Assembly (NCBI RefSeq): GCF_018130765.1
Contig: NZ_JAFCJZ010000007.1
Coordinates: 225,557 to 289,556 of the forward strand
Length of the DNA stretch: 64,000 nucleotides
DNA from: Bradyrhizobium iriomotense
GTDB taxonomy: Bacteria > Pseudomonadota > Alphaproteobacteria > Rhizobiales > Xanthobacteraceae
Reading direction: 5' to 3'
Shown here: piece after piece, positions 32,548 through 41,857 of the stretch
How positions within the stretch are numbered: position 1 is the first letter of the stretch
How the letters are laid out: each line of letters starts with the position of its first letter
The notes under the pieces: model-generated
Told to the model about the DNA's origin: nothing
Databases searched by the model: none
What the model saw: the letters and a program-made list of their open reading frames with translations, nothing else
Translations under genes and position numbers: made by a program

Positions 32548-32657
32548 CCTCATCCTGAGGAGCGCGCTCTTGCGCGCGTCTCGAAGGATGAAAGGCCCGG
32601 CTGTAGCAGCGGGGCCTGCATGGTTCGAGACGGCGCTTCGCGCCTCCTCACCATGAG
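32548..32657. repeat. Palindromic intergenic repeat at the sulfatase 3' end
   Basis: CCTCATCCTGAGGAGCGCGC and CGCGCGTCTCGAAGGATGA on the left, and GTTCGAGACGGCGCTTCGCGCCTCCTCACCATGAGG on the right, form a compound inverted repeat of the kind common in Bradyrhizobium intergenic regions. The right arm reaches the stop codon of the minus-strand sulfatase. Confidence 0.7.
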
Positions 32658-32660
32658 GGT

Positions 32661-34295
32661 CTACACCTTCGCGCGCTGGGCGATGCCGTCCTTGATCGCC
32701 GCGAGCTCTTTCTCGTCCCAGATGCCGATCAGGACGCCGCCCTTCACCTGCAGCTGGTTGTCCGCATAGGCCGCGATCTTCTCGCGCGGTGTGGTGATGT
32801 GGTCGTTCGGATGCAGCGCCCAGTCGAACAGCTCGGCCTGGAGCCGCGCGATGATGCCTGCGCATTCCGGATCGTCGCCGCGATCGACGTACTCGTCCGG
32901 ATCGGTTTCGAGATCGTACAGCATCGGGCGGAAGCCCGAGGCGTGGATGTATTTCCAGCGGCCGTCGAACACCATGAACAGGCGGCAGCGCTCGATCGGC
33001 TGGTTCAGCTTCAGCCGCACGTCCTGCATGGCGTAGTGGTATTCGGAGAATGCCACCTTGCGCCAATCCGGTGGCGTCGGGCCGCGCAGCAGCGGCAGCA
33101 GCGAGCGTCCTTCGAGGATGTGGCCCGGCACCTTGCCACCGAAATAGTCGACGAAAGTCGGCGCGAGATCGATGCCCTCCACCAGCGCGTCGCTGCGCGT
33201 GCCGCGTGTGGCGTCGGCCTCCTTCGAGGGATCGATGATGATCAGCGGGATTTTTGCCGACTGTTCGTGGAACAGATCCTTCTCGCCCATCCAGTGATCG
33301 CCGAGATAGTCGCCGTGATCGGAGGTGAACACGATCATGGTGGTGTCGAGCAGGCCGCGTTCCTCCAGGAATTTCATCAGCACGCCCATCTGGTCGTCGA
33401 TCTGGGTGATCAGGCCCATATAGGTCGGGATCACCTTCTCGCGGGCATCGTCGCGCGCCATGTTGCGGGAGTAGCGCATGTCCATATAGGCGCCGAACAC
33501 CGGATGCGGGCTCGAGCGCTCGCGCTCGGAGCGGATCACCGGGATCATGTCGTCCGTCGAATACATGCTCGCATAGGGCTCTGGCGCGATGTAGGGCCAG
33601 TGCGGCTTGATGTAGGACAGATGCAGGCACCACGGCCGGCCGTCGGTCTCGGCCTCGCTGATAAAATCCATCGCGCGGCGCGTCATGTAGGGCGTCTCGG
33701 AATGCTCCTCCGGCAAGCGCGCGGCCTTGTCGGCGTGCACCAGCAGCCAGCCGTTCTGCAGCGAACCATCCTCGGCAGCGCCGGAATTGGCCCAGTGCTC
33801 CCAGGGATTGGTGGCTTCAAAACCCTGCCGGCGCAGATACTCGTCGTATTTCGGGCGCGGCCGTCCGGTCGGATGCAGGCCGTCGTCGCGCTCATAGGGC
33901 TCGAAGCCGCATTCGGCGACGTGCACGCCGATGATCGATTCCGGCGGAATGCCGAGCGCCTTCATGCCTTCGAGATCGGGCGCCATGTGGGTCTTGCCGA
34001 CCAGCACGTTGCGCACGCCGATCTTGTTGAGGTGATCGCCGAGTGTGGGCTCGCCGACACGCAGCGGCCAGCCGTTCCAGTGCGAGCCATGCGAGCGCAT
34101 GTAGCGCCCGGTATAGAACGACATCCGCGACGGGCCGCAGATCGGCGATTGCACATAGGCCTTGGTGAAGAGCACGCCGCGCTTCGCCATCGCGTCGATG
34201 TTGGGCGTCTTCAGCGTGGGATGGCCGGTGCAGCCGAGATAATCATAGCGAAGCTGGTCGCACATGATCCAGAGAACGTTTTTCGCGCGCGCCAT
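32661..34295 (-). CDS. Sulfatase / alkaline phosphatase superfamily hydrolase
   Basis: The 544-residue enzyme starts with NVLWIMCDQLRYDYLG, whose Asp-Gln is a metal site, and carries the formylglycine signature ICGPSRMSFYTGRY (C-x-P-S-R), so the Cys should be converted to formylglycine. VFTSDHGDYLGDH supplies further metal ligands. The family includes choline sulfatase, aryl sulfatases and phosphonate monoester hydrolases; I cannot tell the substrate. No signal peptide is seen, so it is probably cytoplasmic. It is located between obgE and proB on the same strand but is not part of the conserved core set. Confidence 0.9.
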   Translation of the reverse strand: MARAKNVLWIMCDQLRYDYLGCTGHPTLKTPNIDAMAKRGVLFTKAYVQSPICGPSRMSFYTGRYMRSHGSHWNGWPLRVGEPTLGDHLNKIGVRNVLVGKTHMAPDLEGMKALGIPPESIIGVHVAECGFEPYERDDGLHPTGRPRPKYDEYLRRQGFEATNPWEHWANSGAAEDGSLQNGWLLVHADKAARLPEEHSETPYMTRRAMDFISEAETDGRPWCLHLSYIKPHWPYIAPEPYASMYSTDDMIPVIRSERERSSPHPVFGAYMDMRYSRNMARDDAREKVIPTYMGLITQIDDQMGVLMKFLEERGLLDTTMIVFTSDHGDYLGDHWMGEKDLFHEQSAKIPLIIIDPSKEADATRGTRSDALVEGIDLAPTFVDYFGGKVPGHILEGRSLLPLLRGPTPPDWRKVAFSEYHYAMQDVRLKLNQPIERCRLFMVFDGRWKYIHASGFRPMLYDLETDPDEYVDRGDDPECAGIIARLQAELFDWALHPNDHITTPREKIAAYADNQLQVKGGVLIGIWDEKELAAIKDGIAQRAKV

Positions 34296-34390
34296 GAATT
34301 ATCCCTGCCGTTTCTTGATTATTTGATGCTGCGATATCGAAGGCGCGATGGCAACCGGCTAATGGTGCGCCGGCACGTGGCCGCATACTC

Positions 34391-34544
34391 CACTGTCGTC
34401 CCGGCGAAGGCCGGGACCCATACCGCGTGATCTATCGATTGCGTGCGGTCGTAGTTCCGAACCACGAGTCTTCGCCAAACCACTCCCTGTGGTTATGGGT
34501 CCCGGCCCCCCGGTGCGCAATTGCGCACTAGGCCGGGACGACCA
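34391..34544. repeat. Palindromic intergenic repeat, CCTGTGGTTATGGG family
   Basis: The element opens with GTCGTCCCGGCGAAGGCCGGGACCCATACC and closes with TCCCTGTGGTTATGGGTCCC (34484-34503) and GTGCGCAATTGCGCAC...GGCCGGGACGAC. Outer arms GTCGTCCCGGC and GCCGGGACGAC are inverted. A 22-bp block starting at 34484 is identical to one starting at 37439. It fills most of the gap between obgE and the sulfatase gene. Confidence 0.85.
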
Positions 34545-35627
<1,083 letters not shown>

Positions 35628-35670
35628 TTACCCGCAAATCAGCCGAAATTCCGCGAATTTGACCCCTTGC

Positions 35671-36153
35671 TTAACCAGCTGGCCGCCGCCGGATCAGGAA
35701 TTTCTGCATGCCTTCCAGCACCAGCTCCTTGCGCTGGTTGAAGACGGTGCTCCGAAGCGTGACCGTGCCGGTGGTGCGTCCCGGCACCAGCTCGGTGACC
35801 TCCAGCGCGGGATAGATGGTGTCGTCGGCGAAGACGGGTTTGAGGAACCGGCTCGATTGCTCGAGGAAGCCGACCAGGGAGTCCTCGACCATGAACGGAA
35901 ACAGGCCCGCGCCCGGCGCGGTGTGGATCAGGGTCTGGAAGCCATGGGCAAGCAGATGCGGCATGCCGCGGCTGCGGCAATATTCCACGTCGTAGTGCAC
36001 GGGATGGGTGTCGCCGCTCGCGGTCTGGAACGCCGCGAACACCGCCGAGGTCTGGGTGCGGCTCGGCAGCACGAAACGCTCGCCGACCACGAAATCCTCA
36101 AACCAGCGTTGCGCGGGGATCATGCGATGCTGGGCCGGATCGAAATCGTTCAT
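35671..36153 (-). CDS. MaoC family dehydratase
   Basis: The 160-residue hot-dog fold protein contains the hydratase signature FQTASGDTHPVHYD followed by HLLAHGFQTL, which carries the catalytic Asp and His. Such proteins hydrate enoyl-CoA thioesters. The ATG at 36153 gives MNDFDPAQHRMIPAQRWFEDFVVGERF, the normal MaoC beginning; upstream sequence in frame is probably not translated. It is just downstream of a 28-bp inverted repeat. Substrate unknown. Confidence 0.88.
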   Translation of the reverse strand: MNDFDPAQHRMIPAQRWFEDFVVGERFVLPSRTQTSAVFAAFQTASGDTHPVHYDVEYCRSRGMPHLLAHGFQTLIHTAPGAGLFPFMVEDSLVGFLEQSSRFLKPVFADDTIYPALEVTELVPGRTTGTVTLRSTVFNQRKELVLEGMQKFLIRRRPAG

Positions 36154-36311
36154 GTCAGGGCTCTTTTTGTCGGTGTGGCCTCTATCGCTACTGCGATGCG
36201 AAGAGTGCGACAATCCGTTCAATTCAGCGTGGCGGGCTTGTCCCTGTCGCCCACGTCATTAAAACGACCGCAAGCGATACTACTCGCCGATTCCTGATGC
36301 TCTCTCCCCGC

Positions 36312-36385
36312 CATTGCGAGCGCAGCGAAGCAATCCAGACTGTTGCTGGGGAAAGATTCTGGATTGCTTCGCTGCGCTCGCAATG
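36312..36385. repeat. 28-bp perfect inverted repeat
   Basis: The left arm (36312-36339, starting CATTGCGAGCGCAGCGAAGC) and the right arm (36358-36385, ending TTCGCTGCGCTCGCAATG) are exact reverse complements, separated by 18 bp. It lies between the divergent MaoC and EamA genes. I know this sequence type as a frequent intergenic palindrome in Bradyrhizobium. It is too short for an insertion sequence and codes for nothing. Confidence 0.9.
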
Positions 36386-36407
36386 ACGATCCCTCGCAGT
36401 CCGATCG

Positions 36408-37322
36408 ATGCCTCTCTTCAAGAATCTCTCCGCCTATGACGATCGCTCCGCGCGCCTGGCCGGCATCGGGCTCATGGTGCTGTCGATCTTCATGTTCTCG
36501 TTCGGCGACGCCATGGGCAAGTTCCTGGTCGGGACTTATTCGGTGGGGCAGCTGCTGTTCCTGCGCGCCTGCGCGGCGCTGCTCTTGCTGTCGCCGCTGA
36601 TCTGGAAGCAGCGTCACCAGTTTCTGCATCTGGAGCGGCCGGGCCTGCAGCTGTTTCGTGTCGTGCTCTCGACGCTGGAGGTCGCCGCCTTCTTTCTCGC
36701 GACGGTCTATCTGCCGCTCGCCGACGTCATCACCTACTATCTCGCCGGCCCCATCTTCGTCACCGCGATGTCGGCGATCTTCCTCGGCGAGAAGGTCGGC
36801 TGGCGGCGCTGGACCGCGATCCTGATCGGATTCTGCGGCGTCCTGATCGCACTGCGGCCGTCGGCCCAAACCGTCAGTCTGCCGGCGCTGATCGCGCTCG
36901 GCGGCAGCCTGTCCTTCGCAACCCTGATGCTGATCACGCGCAGCCTGCGCAAGACGCCCGACATCGTGATGGCGTCCTCGCAATTCATCGGTACGTTCTC
37001 GCTGGGCGCGGTGCTGTCGGCATTCCACTGGGTGCCGCCGACATCGGGCAGCCTCGTGATCTTCGCGATGGCCGGGCTGATTTCGGTGACGGCGCTGTTC
37101 TGCGTCAACCGCTCGCTCAAGCTGGCGCCGGCCAGCGTGGTGGTGCCGTATCAATATTCGATGATCGTCTGGGCCGTGATCTTCGGCTTCGTCGTGTTCG
37201 GGGATGTCCCCTCGATCGCGACCATCGTCGGCGCCGCCATCATCATCGGCGCGGGGTTCTACATCTATCTGCGTGAGCGCGATCTGGGGCGCGAGAGCGC
37301 GGAAGTGAATCCGCCGGCGTAG
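36408..37322 (+). CDS. EamA family (DMT) transporter
   Basis: The 304-residue inner membrane protein has about ten hydrophobic helices in two EamA repeats; the second begins at about residue 160 (LPALIALGGSLSFATLMLI). ILIGFCGVLIALRP at the end of the first repeat is typical. Members export amino acids or metabolites; the substrate here is unknown. It lies on the plus strand between MaoC and the GNAT gene, against the direction of its neighbours. Confidence 0.9.
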   Translation: MPLFKNLSAYDDRSARLAGIGLMVLSIFMFSFGDAMGKFLVGTYSVGQLLFLRACAALLLLSPLIWKQRHQFLHLERPGLQLFRVVLSTLEVAAFFLATVYLPLADVITYYLAGPIFVTAMSAIFLGEKVGWRRWTAILIGFCGVLIALRPSAQTVSLPALIALGGSLSFATLMLITRSLRKTPDIVMASSQFIGTFSLGAVLSAFHWVPPTSGSLVIFAMAGLISVTALFCVNRSLKLAPASVVVPYQYSMIVWAVIFGFVVFGDVPSIATIVGAAIIIGAGFYIYLRERDLGRESAEVNPPA

Positions 37323-37335
37323 CCGCAATCTCCGC

Positions 37336-37494
37336 GTCGTCCCGGACAAGCGCGCCCTAAGCGCGCGCAGATCCGGGACCCATACCCACAGGAAGTCGTT
37401 TTGCGAAGACTCGGAGTGGGCGCTTCGCCTCACACTCCTCCCTGTGGTTATGGGTCCCGGGCTCGCGACTTCGTCGCGCCCCGGGACGACAGTT
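37336..37494. repeat. Palindromic intergenic repeat, CCTGTGGTTATGGG family
   Basis: The element starts with CGTCGTCCCGGACAAGCGCGC and ends with CGCGCCCCGGGACGACAG; inner sequences ATCCGGGACCCATACCCACAGG and TCCCTGTGGTTATGGGTCCC (37439-37458) are inverted copies of each other. The same block is present at 34484. It fills the gap between the convergent EamA and GNAT genes. Confidence 0.85.
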
Positions 37495-37516
37495 GAGTAT
37501 GCCGCAGCTCCTCCGC

Positions 37517-38110
37517 TTACCTCACCCGTCGCGCGCTGCTCCAGCTCTTCAGCGAGGCCCACACGCCGCGGGAGAGGCGGAAGCAGTCGACCGGCGTGGA
37601 GGAGCCCAGCGCCAGGAAGCGGTGCAGCTGGACGCCGCTCCACTGGAAGCCGCACTTCTCCAGCACCTTGCGCGAGGCCGGGTTGGTGACGCGCGCGCCG
37701 GCATGGAGATGATCGTCCTCGTACTCCTCGAAGAAGAAGTCGATCGCGCCGCGCGCAGCTTCCGTGGCGAAGCCCTGGCCCCAGTGCTCGACGCCGAGCC
37801 AGTAGCCGAGTTCGGCATTGCCGGGCTTCGAGCAGTCGATCCCGACCATGCCGACCGGTCCCGTGTCGTGCTCGATCAGGAACACGGTCTCGCTGCCGAG
37901 CTCGGCGGTGGCGCGGATGAAGTCGACGGCGTCATCCTGTGAATAGGGATGCGGCAGGCGGCGCGTGTTCTCGGCGACGCGGCGGTCGTTGGCGAGCCGG
38001 GCGATGGTCCTGACGTCGGCGAGGGTCGGCCGCCGCAACGTCAGCCGCTCGGTGGCGACGACGCTTGGTCTCGCCTCCCGCAAAGTCACGCTCGAGAAAT
38101 CCTGCAACAT
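37517..38110 (-). CDS. GNAT family N-acetyltransferase (RimJ/RimL type)
   Basis: The 197-residue protein has RLTLRRPTLADVRTIARLANDRRVAENT at its start, then GMVGIDCSKPGNAELGYWLGVEHWGQGFATEAARGAIDFFFEE with the acetyl-CoA binding loop (HWGQGFATEA), a RimL-type sequence. The ATG at 38110 has GGAG six bases upstream; a GTG at 38131 would add seven residues. Its place immediately downstream of rpmA makes a ribosomal-protein or small-molecule substrate conceivable; this is inference. Confidence 0.9.
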   Translation of the reverse strand: MLQDFSSVTLREARPSVVATERLTLRRPTLADVRTIARLANDRRVAENTRRLPHPYSQDDAVDFIRATAELGSETVFLIEHDTGPVGMVGIDCSKPGNAELGYWLGVEHWGQGFATEAARGAIDFFFEEYEDDHLHAGARVTNPASRKVLEKCGFQWSGVQLHRFLALGSSTPVDCFRLSRGVWASLKSWSSARRVR

Positions 38111-38154
38111 GTCCGGCTCCGTGAAAGTCACTAAGTGAAAGTGAGCAAGTCAAA

Positions 38155-38186
38155 GAAAAGGGGAGGCCGGTTTCCCGCCTCCCCTG
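38155..38186 (-). terminator. Intrinsic terminator after rpmA
   Basis: GGGAGGC (38161-38167) pairs with GCCTCCC (38177-38183), and on the minus strand the stem runs into CCTTTTCTTTG. It lies about 75 bp beyond the rpmA stop and should end the rplU-rpmA message before the GNAT gene. Confidence 0.75.
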
Positions 38187-38261
38187 GAGCCTTCGATCTC
38201 TTGATCTCTAGGACTCCGCCGGTTTGGTAGGACCCGGCGGACTCCAATTTGATCCACCGTT

Positions 38262-38531
38262 CTATTCAGCCGCCTCTGCGATCGGGAGTACCGATACGAA
38301 GGTGCGGCCGTTGGCTTTAGCCTGGAACGCAACACGACCTTCGACCTTGGCGAACAAAGTGTGGTCCGTGCCCATGCCGACATTAAGGCCGGGGTGCCAG
38401 GTGGTGCCGCGCTGACGCGCAATGATGTTGCCGGGAGTGACGATCTCCCCGCCGAACGCCTTGATGCCGAGGCGCTTGCCCTTCGAATCGCGTCCGTTGC
38501 GCGATGAACCGCCTGCTTTTTTGTGAGCCAT
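38262..38531 (-). CDS. rpmA: 50S ribosomal protein L27
   Basis: The 89-residue protein begins with [22 protein letters not shown] and continues with [13 protein letters not shown], the invariant L27 features; its N-terminus reaches toward the peptidyl transferase centre. It follows rplU by about 100 bp in the same direction. Confidence 0.99.
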   Translation of the reverse strand: MAHKKAGGSSRNGRDSKGKRLGIKAFGGEIVTPGNIIARQRGTTWHPGLNVGMGTDHTLFAKVEGRVAFQAKANGRTFVSVLPIAEAAE

Positions 38532-38633
38532 AGCTCGTCTCCGAAATCCTGCGTATTTCTAGATCAATTCCTTGACGGAATCATTTCACGATTTCTCACG
38601 CATCAATTCGTGAATTGGCGTGATCAAATCCCG

Positions 38634-39008
38634 TTATTCGGCGGCTTCCTTCGCCACCTTCTCCTTCTTCGGACGCGGGCCCTTGGTGGGCTTGGCGCCG
38701 TCCGCCAGGATCTCGGAGATGCGGAGGACCGTGATCTCGTCGCGATAGCCGCGCTTGCGGCGCGAATTCTTGCGGCGGCGCTTCTTGAAGGCGATGACCT
38801 TCGGGCCGCGCTTGTGGTCGAGCACCTCGACCGCAACGGAGGCGCCGGCCACCGTCGGAACGCCCAGCACCGGCGTGTCGCCGCCGAGCACCAGAACTTC
38901 ATTCAACTGCACGATCGAGCCGACTTCGCCTTCGATCTTGCCAACTTCGAGAACATCATCCGGCACGACGCGGTATTGCTTGCCGCCGGTTTTGATGACT
39001 GCGAACAT
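38634..39008 (-). CDS. rplU: 50S ribosomal protein L21
   Basis: The protein has the L21 core MFAVIKTGGKQYRVVPDDVLEVGKIEGEVG and the KKRRRKNSRRKRGYRD signature, with an alphaproteobacterial C-terminal extension (about 20 residues rich in Lys, Pro and Ala) making 124 residues. It is the first gene of the core minus-strand series and is preceded by a good promoter about 165 bp upstream. Confidence 0.98.
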   Translation of the reverse strand: MFAVIKTGGKQYRVVPDDVLEVGKIEGEVGSIVQLNEVLVLGGDTPVLGVPTVAGASVAVEVLDHKRGPKVIAFKKRRRKNSRRKRGYRDEITVLRISEILADGAKPTKGPRPKKEKVAKEAAE

Positions 39009-39172
39009 CGTTCTTTCTCCGTGTTCAATCCCGGCCTCGGGACGAGCATCGTCCGGGTCGGCTTTTTGTCAGTCGCTATGGGTTATGTACGTTTTGCGCG
39101 GGTGGGACCTATCCCTTTGAAAACCCACGCAAAAATAAGCGGCGCGAGAAACGCCCCGCGCCGGGTGTGGGA

Positions 39173-39200
39173 CTTATAGCGGCCAGCCGCTGCAAGTCAA
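39173..39200 (-). promoter_or_regulatory. Sigma-70-type promoter of rplU-rpmA
   Basis: On the minus strand TTGACT (39200-39195) is followed after 16 bp by TATAAG (39178-39173). This is the best match to the housekeeping consensus in the gap at 39009-39324. Transcription would begin near 39166, leaving a leader of about 158 nt before rplU. Confidence 0.6.
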
Positions 39201-39324
39201 GGAAAACCGCCGGAATTTGAAGGATTTGGCCGTCTGCCGGGCGGAATCGAATCTCGGCCCACGCTGCAACCAACGGGTTCCCCCGCAGTTAGTCCGCCGG
39301 AACAGCTAGCGGGCAAGGGCTCCC

Positions 39325-40437
39325 ATGGCAACGGACGAGCTGGTCAGGACGACAGGCATCGCCCATCACGGCGCCGAACGGCTGCCGTCGGTGGATGTCG
39401 ACAGCTTCAACATCGAGATCAAGGACGAGGACGGCTTTCTCGGCGACCGCGCCAGCAAGGGCGCGTTCCGCGACATCCTCGACCGCTGGCGCAAGCCGCT
39501 GCGCAAGACCGGCGAAGACCCGTTCGGCAAGGAGCCGTCGGAGAGCATCAGCAAGAAAACGCTGGACGCGATCCTGGTCGGCGACGACACCGAGGCCTCC
39601 GCGGTGGTGCACAGCGCGATCGAGGACTTTGCCCAGGAGCTCGCCTATGTCACGCGACGCTTCCTCAAGACCAAGGCCTGGGCCAGGACCGAGCGCATCG
39701 TGGTCGGCGGCGGCTTTCGCGATTCCAGGCTCGGCGAGCTCGCCATCGCGCGCACCGAGATCATCCTGAAATCCGAGGATTTCAAGATCGACCTGCAGCC
39801 GATCCGCCATCATCCCGATGAAGCCGGTCTGATCGGCGCGCTGCACCTGGCGCCGTCCTGGATCTTCGAGGCCCATGACAGCATCCTCGCGGTCGACATC
39901 GGCGGCACCAATATCCGCTGTGGCCTCGTGGAAACGAGCTGGAAAAAGGCAAAAGACCTGTCGAAGGCCAAGGTCGTGAAATCCGAGCTGTGGCGTCATG
40001 CCGACGACGAGCCGACGCGCGAGGGCGCGGTGAAGCGGCTCACCAAGATGCTGAAGGGGCTGATCGCCGAGGCCGAGACGGAAGGCTTCAAGCTCGCGCC
40101 CTTTATCGGCATCGCCTGTCCCGGCGTGATTAACGCGGACGGCTCAATTGAGAAGGGCGCGCAGAACCTGCCGGGCAATTGGGAGAGCAGCAAGTTCAAC
40201 CTCCCGGCGAGCCTGATCGAAGGCATCCCCGTCATCGGCGAGCACGACACCGCGATCGTGATGCACAATGACGGCGTGGTTCAGGGCCTCTCCGAGGTGC
40301 CGTTTATGCAGGATATCGAGCGCTGGGGCGTGCTGACCATCGGCACCGGGCTCGGCAATGCCCGCTTCACAAATCGCCGCAAGGACAGGGATTCTACGGA
40401 GAACGGGAAGAAAAAAGGTAAGAACGACAAGGAGTAA
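39325..40437 (+). CDS. ROK-type sugar kinase with circularly permuted motif order
   Basis: The 370-residue protein is an actin-fold sugar kinase of the ROK group, but its two halves appear in swapped order. Residues 95-176 resemble a ROK C-terminus: AIEDFAQELAYV, RIVVGGGFRDSRL (125-135) and DEAGLIGALHLA (165-176). Only afterwards comes what normally opens the protein, ILAVDIGGTNIRCGLVE (187-203), then FIGIACPGVIN (260-270), the EHD (306-308) with the probable catalytic Asp, and LTIGTGLGNA (337-346), followed by a Lys-rich tail. The ROK zinc motif is absent. Glucokinase-like activity is plausible but unproven. It stands alone between rplU and a convergent hydrolase gene. Confidence 0.8.
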   Translation: MATDELVRTTGIAHHGAERLPSVDVDSFNIEIKDEDGFLGDRASKGAFRDILDRWRKPLRKTGEDPFGKEPSESISKKTLDAILVGDDTEASAVVHSAIEDFAQELAYVTRRFLKTKAWARTERIVVGGGFRDSRLGELAIARTEIILKSEDFKIDLQPIRHHPDEAGLIGALHLAPSWIFEAHDSILAVDIGGTNIRCGLVETSWKKAKDLSKAKVVKSELWRHADDEPTREGAVKRLTKMLKGLIAEAETEGFKLAPFIGIACPGVINADGSIEKGAQNLPGNWESSKFNLPASLIEGIPVIGEHDTAIVMHNDGVVQGLSEVPFMQDIERWGVLTIGTGLGNARFTNRRKDRDSTENGKKKGKNDKE

Positions 40438-40614
40438 CCTTGATCGGTTAGGTTAAGGACCGGATTGCGTTGCGGGACGGCGGTCGCACGCTAGGGTCGA
40501 ATCGTCGCTTCACCTGGCCGGCGAAGCCGCCCTTCACGGCCAGCATTGCAATGAGCGGCACGGGACCGCCAGTGTTTACCGCGTCTGGCGGTCCCACCCC
40601 GTTTTTCCGATGCT

Positions 40615-41478
40615 TCAGCTCCAGCCGACACGCTGAAAGAACGCCGCGATCTCCGCCGCCGCGCGATCCGGATCTTCCCGATGCGGAAAATGGCCGACGC
40701 CGGGAAACATCGCGAGATCGAGCGAACTGAAGGTCTCGGACAGCCGATCGGTCCACGCATAGGGAAACAGCGGATCGTGCTCGGCCCAGCGCACGCAGGT
40801 TGGCACGTCGATCGGCGGAAGCTTCGGCGCTTCGCCCTTCATCATCGCGACCCGGCCGGCATGCGAGGCCCGATAATGCGCAAAGCCGCCGGCGAGATTG
40901 CCGGGCTTGAGGTAATTGTCGGCGAAGGCGTCGAGGACGTCGTCGAAGGCGTTCTTCCGATGCGCCCACCCCTTGAGGAAGTGGCCGATATAGAGCCGGC
41001 AGCTCTCCCGGCTTGCGCCGACCAGCGCCGGCGCCATCTCCATCTGCTGGAAGGATTGGTACCAGATGTGGTTGAGCCGATCAGGCGCCGCCATGCGCGG
41101 CCCGATCCCGGGATAGACGAAATCGAAGAAGAACAGTCCGGTGAGCCGCTTCGCCGCCTGCCGGGCCAAAGGCTGCATCACGGCGCCGCCGACATCGTGG
41201 CCGACCAGGCCGAATCGCTCGATGCCGAGCCCCTCCATCAGCGCCAGCATGTCGGCGGCATGGCCGTCCGGCCCGTAAGGCCCGTCCGGCTTGTCGCTGT
41301 CGCCGAAGCCGCGGAGGTCAGGCGCGATCAGCGTGAAACGGTCGGCCAGGCGCGCCATCACCGGCTCCCAGGTCAGCCAGAATTCCGGCCATCCATGCAG
41401 CAAAAGCAGCGGTTTTCCACTTCCGGCGCGAACCACGTGGAAATTGGCGCCATTGGCCGTGACCGTCAGATGCTCCAT
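40615..41478 (-). CDS. Alpha/beta hydrolase, dehalogenase/epoxide hydrolase type
   Basis: The 287-residue enzyme has the oxyanion motif LLLHGWPEFWLTWEPV, DLRGFGDSDKP, and the nucleophile elbow GLVGHDVGGAVM with Asp instead of Ser. An Asp nucleophile is typical of haloalkane or haloacetate dehalogenases and epoxide hydrolases. The catalytic His is in GVGHFPHREDP. The ATG at 41478 gives the expected start; upstream in-frame sequence is unlike the family. Substrate unknown. Confidence 0.9.
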   Translation of the reverse strand: MEHLTVTANGANFHVVRAGSGKPLLLLHGWPEFWLTWEPVMARLADRFTLIAPDLRGFGDSDKPDGPYGPDGHAADMLALMEGLGIERFGLVGHDVGGAVMQPLARQAAKRLTGLFFFDFVYPGIGPRMAAPDRLNHIWYQSFQQMEMAPALVGASRESCRLYIGHFLKGWAHRKNAFDDVLDAFADNYLKPGNLAGGFAHYRASHAGRVAMMKGEAPKLPPIDVPTCVRWAEHDPLFPYAWTDRLSETFSSLDLAMFPGVGHFPHREDPDRAAAEIAAFFQRVGWS

Positions 41479-41615
41479 GGCAGTTCCTTCCCAGAGGCCG
41501 GGCGAGGGGCAAAAAGAGGCAGCGGATTTTCCCCTTTCGCGCCTTGTCTGGCCCGTCATCCTCGCCTATTAACGCCCCCAACCACAGGGGCCGCAGCTCC
41601 TATATGGCGCCTTCA

Positions 41616-41705
41616 GGAGAGGTGGCAGAGTGGTTGAATGCACCGCACTCGAAATGCGGCATAGGTGCAAGCCTATCGGGGGTTCGAATCCCTCCCTCTC
41701 CGCCA
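41616..41705 (+). tRNA. tRNA-Ser (anticodon CGA)
   Basis: The 90-nt gene has the acceptor stem GGAGAGG/CCTCTCC, an anticodon arm CCGCA-CTCGAAA-TGCGG with anticodon CGA, a long variable arm typical of serine tRNA, the T arm GGGGGTTCGAATCCCTC, and an encoded CCA. It reads UCG codons. No integrase or duplicated 3' end is seen beside it. Confidence 0.97.
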
Positions 41706-41815
41706 TCATGACCCGAATCGAGAAAACTCCTGAAGACGGGTCTTTTCTGGATGCCAGGCTCCTGATGCCGCCCAAGGCGACCAAGCCCTCTCAGAACTTG
41801 CGTCGAACATGACAG

Positions 41816-41843
41816 AAGACCCGCCGATGACGACGGGTCTTCC
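41816..41843 (-). terminator. Possible terminator of the DoxX gene
   Basis: GAAGACCCG (41816-41824) pairs with CGGGTCTTC (41835-41843), 15 bp beyond the DoxX stop on the minus strand. No long T-run follows, so this is tentative. Confidence 0.45.
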
Positions 41844-41857
41844 GTGATCAATGTCGT

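Noticed and set aside
32799..34430. 543-residue plus-strand frame opposite the sulfatase gene
   Set aside because: Composition typical of antisense GC-rich frames; the opposite strand has the complete sulfatase signature.
36312..36385. Possible insertion sequence end
   Set aside because: Both arms are adjacent with an 18-bp loop and no transposase lies between or next to them; an isolated palindromic repeat is more likely.
41616..41705. tRNA-Ser as an integration site for a genomic island
   Set aside because: No integrase and no repeat of the tRNA 3' end can be found in the following sequence.
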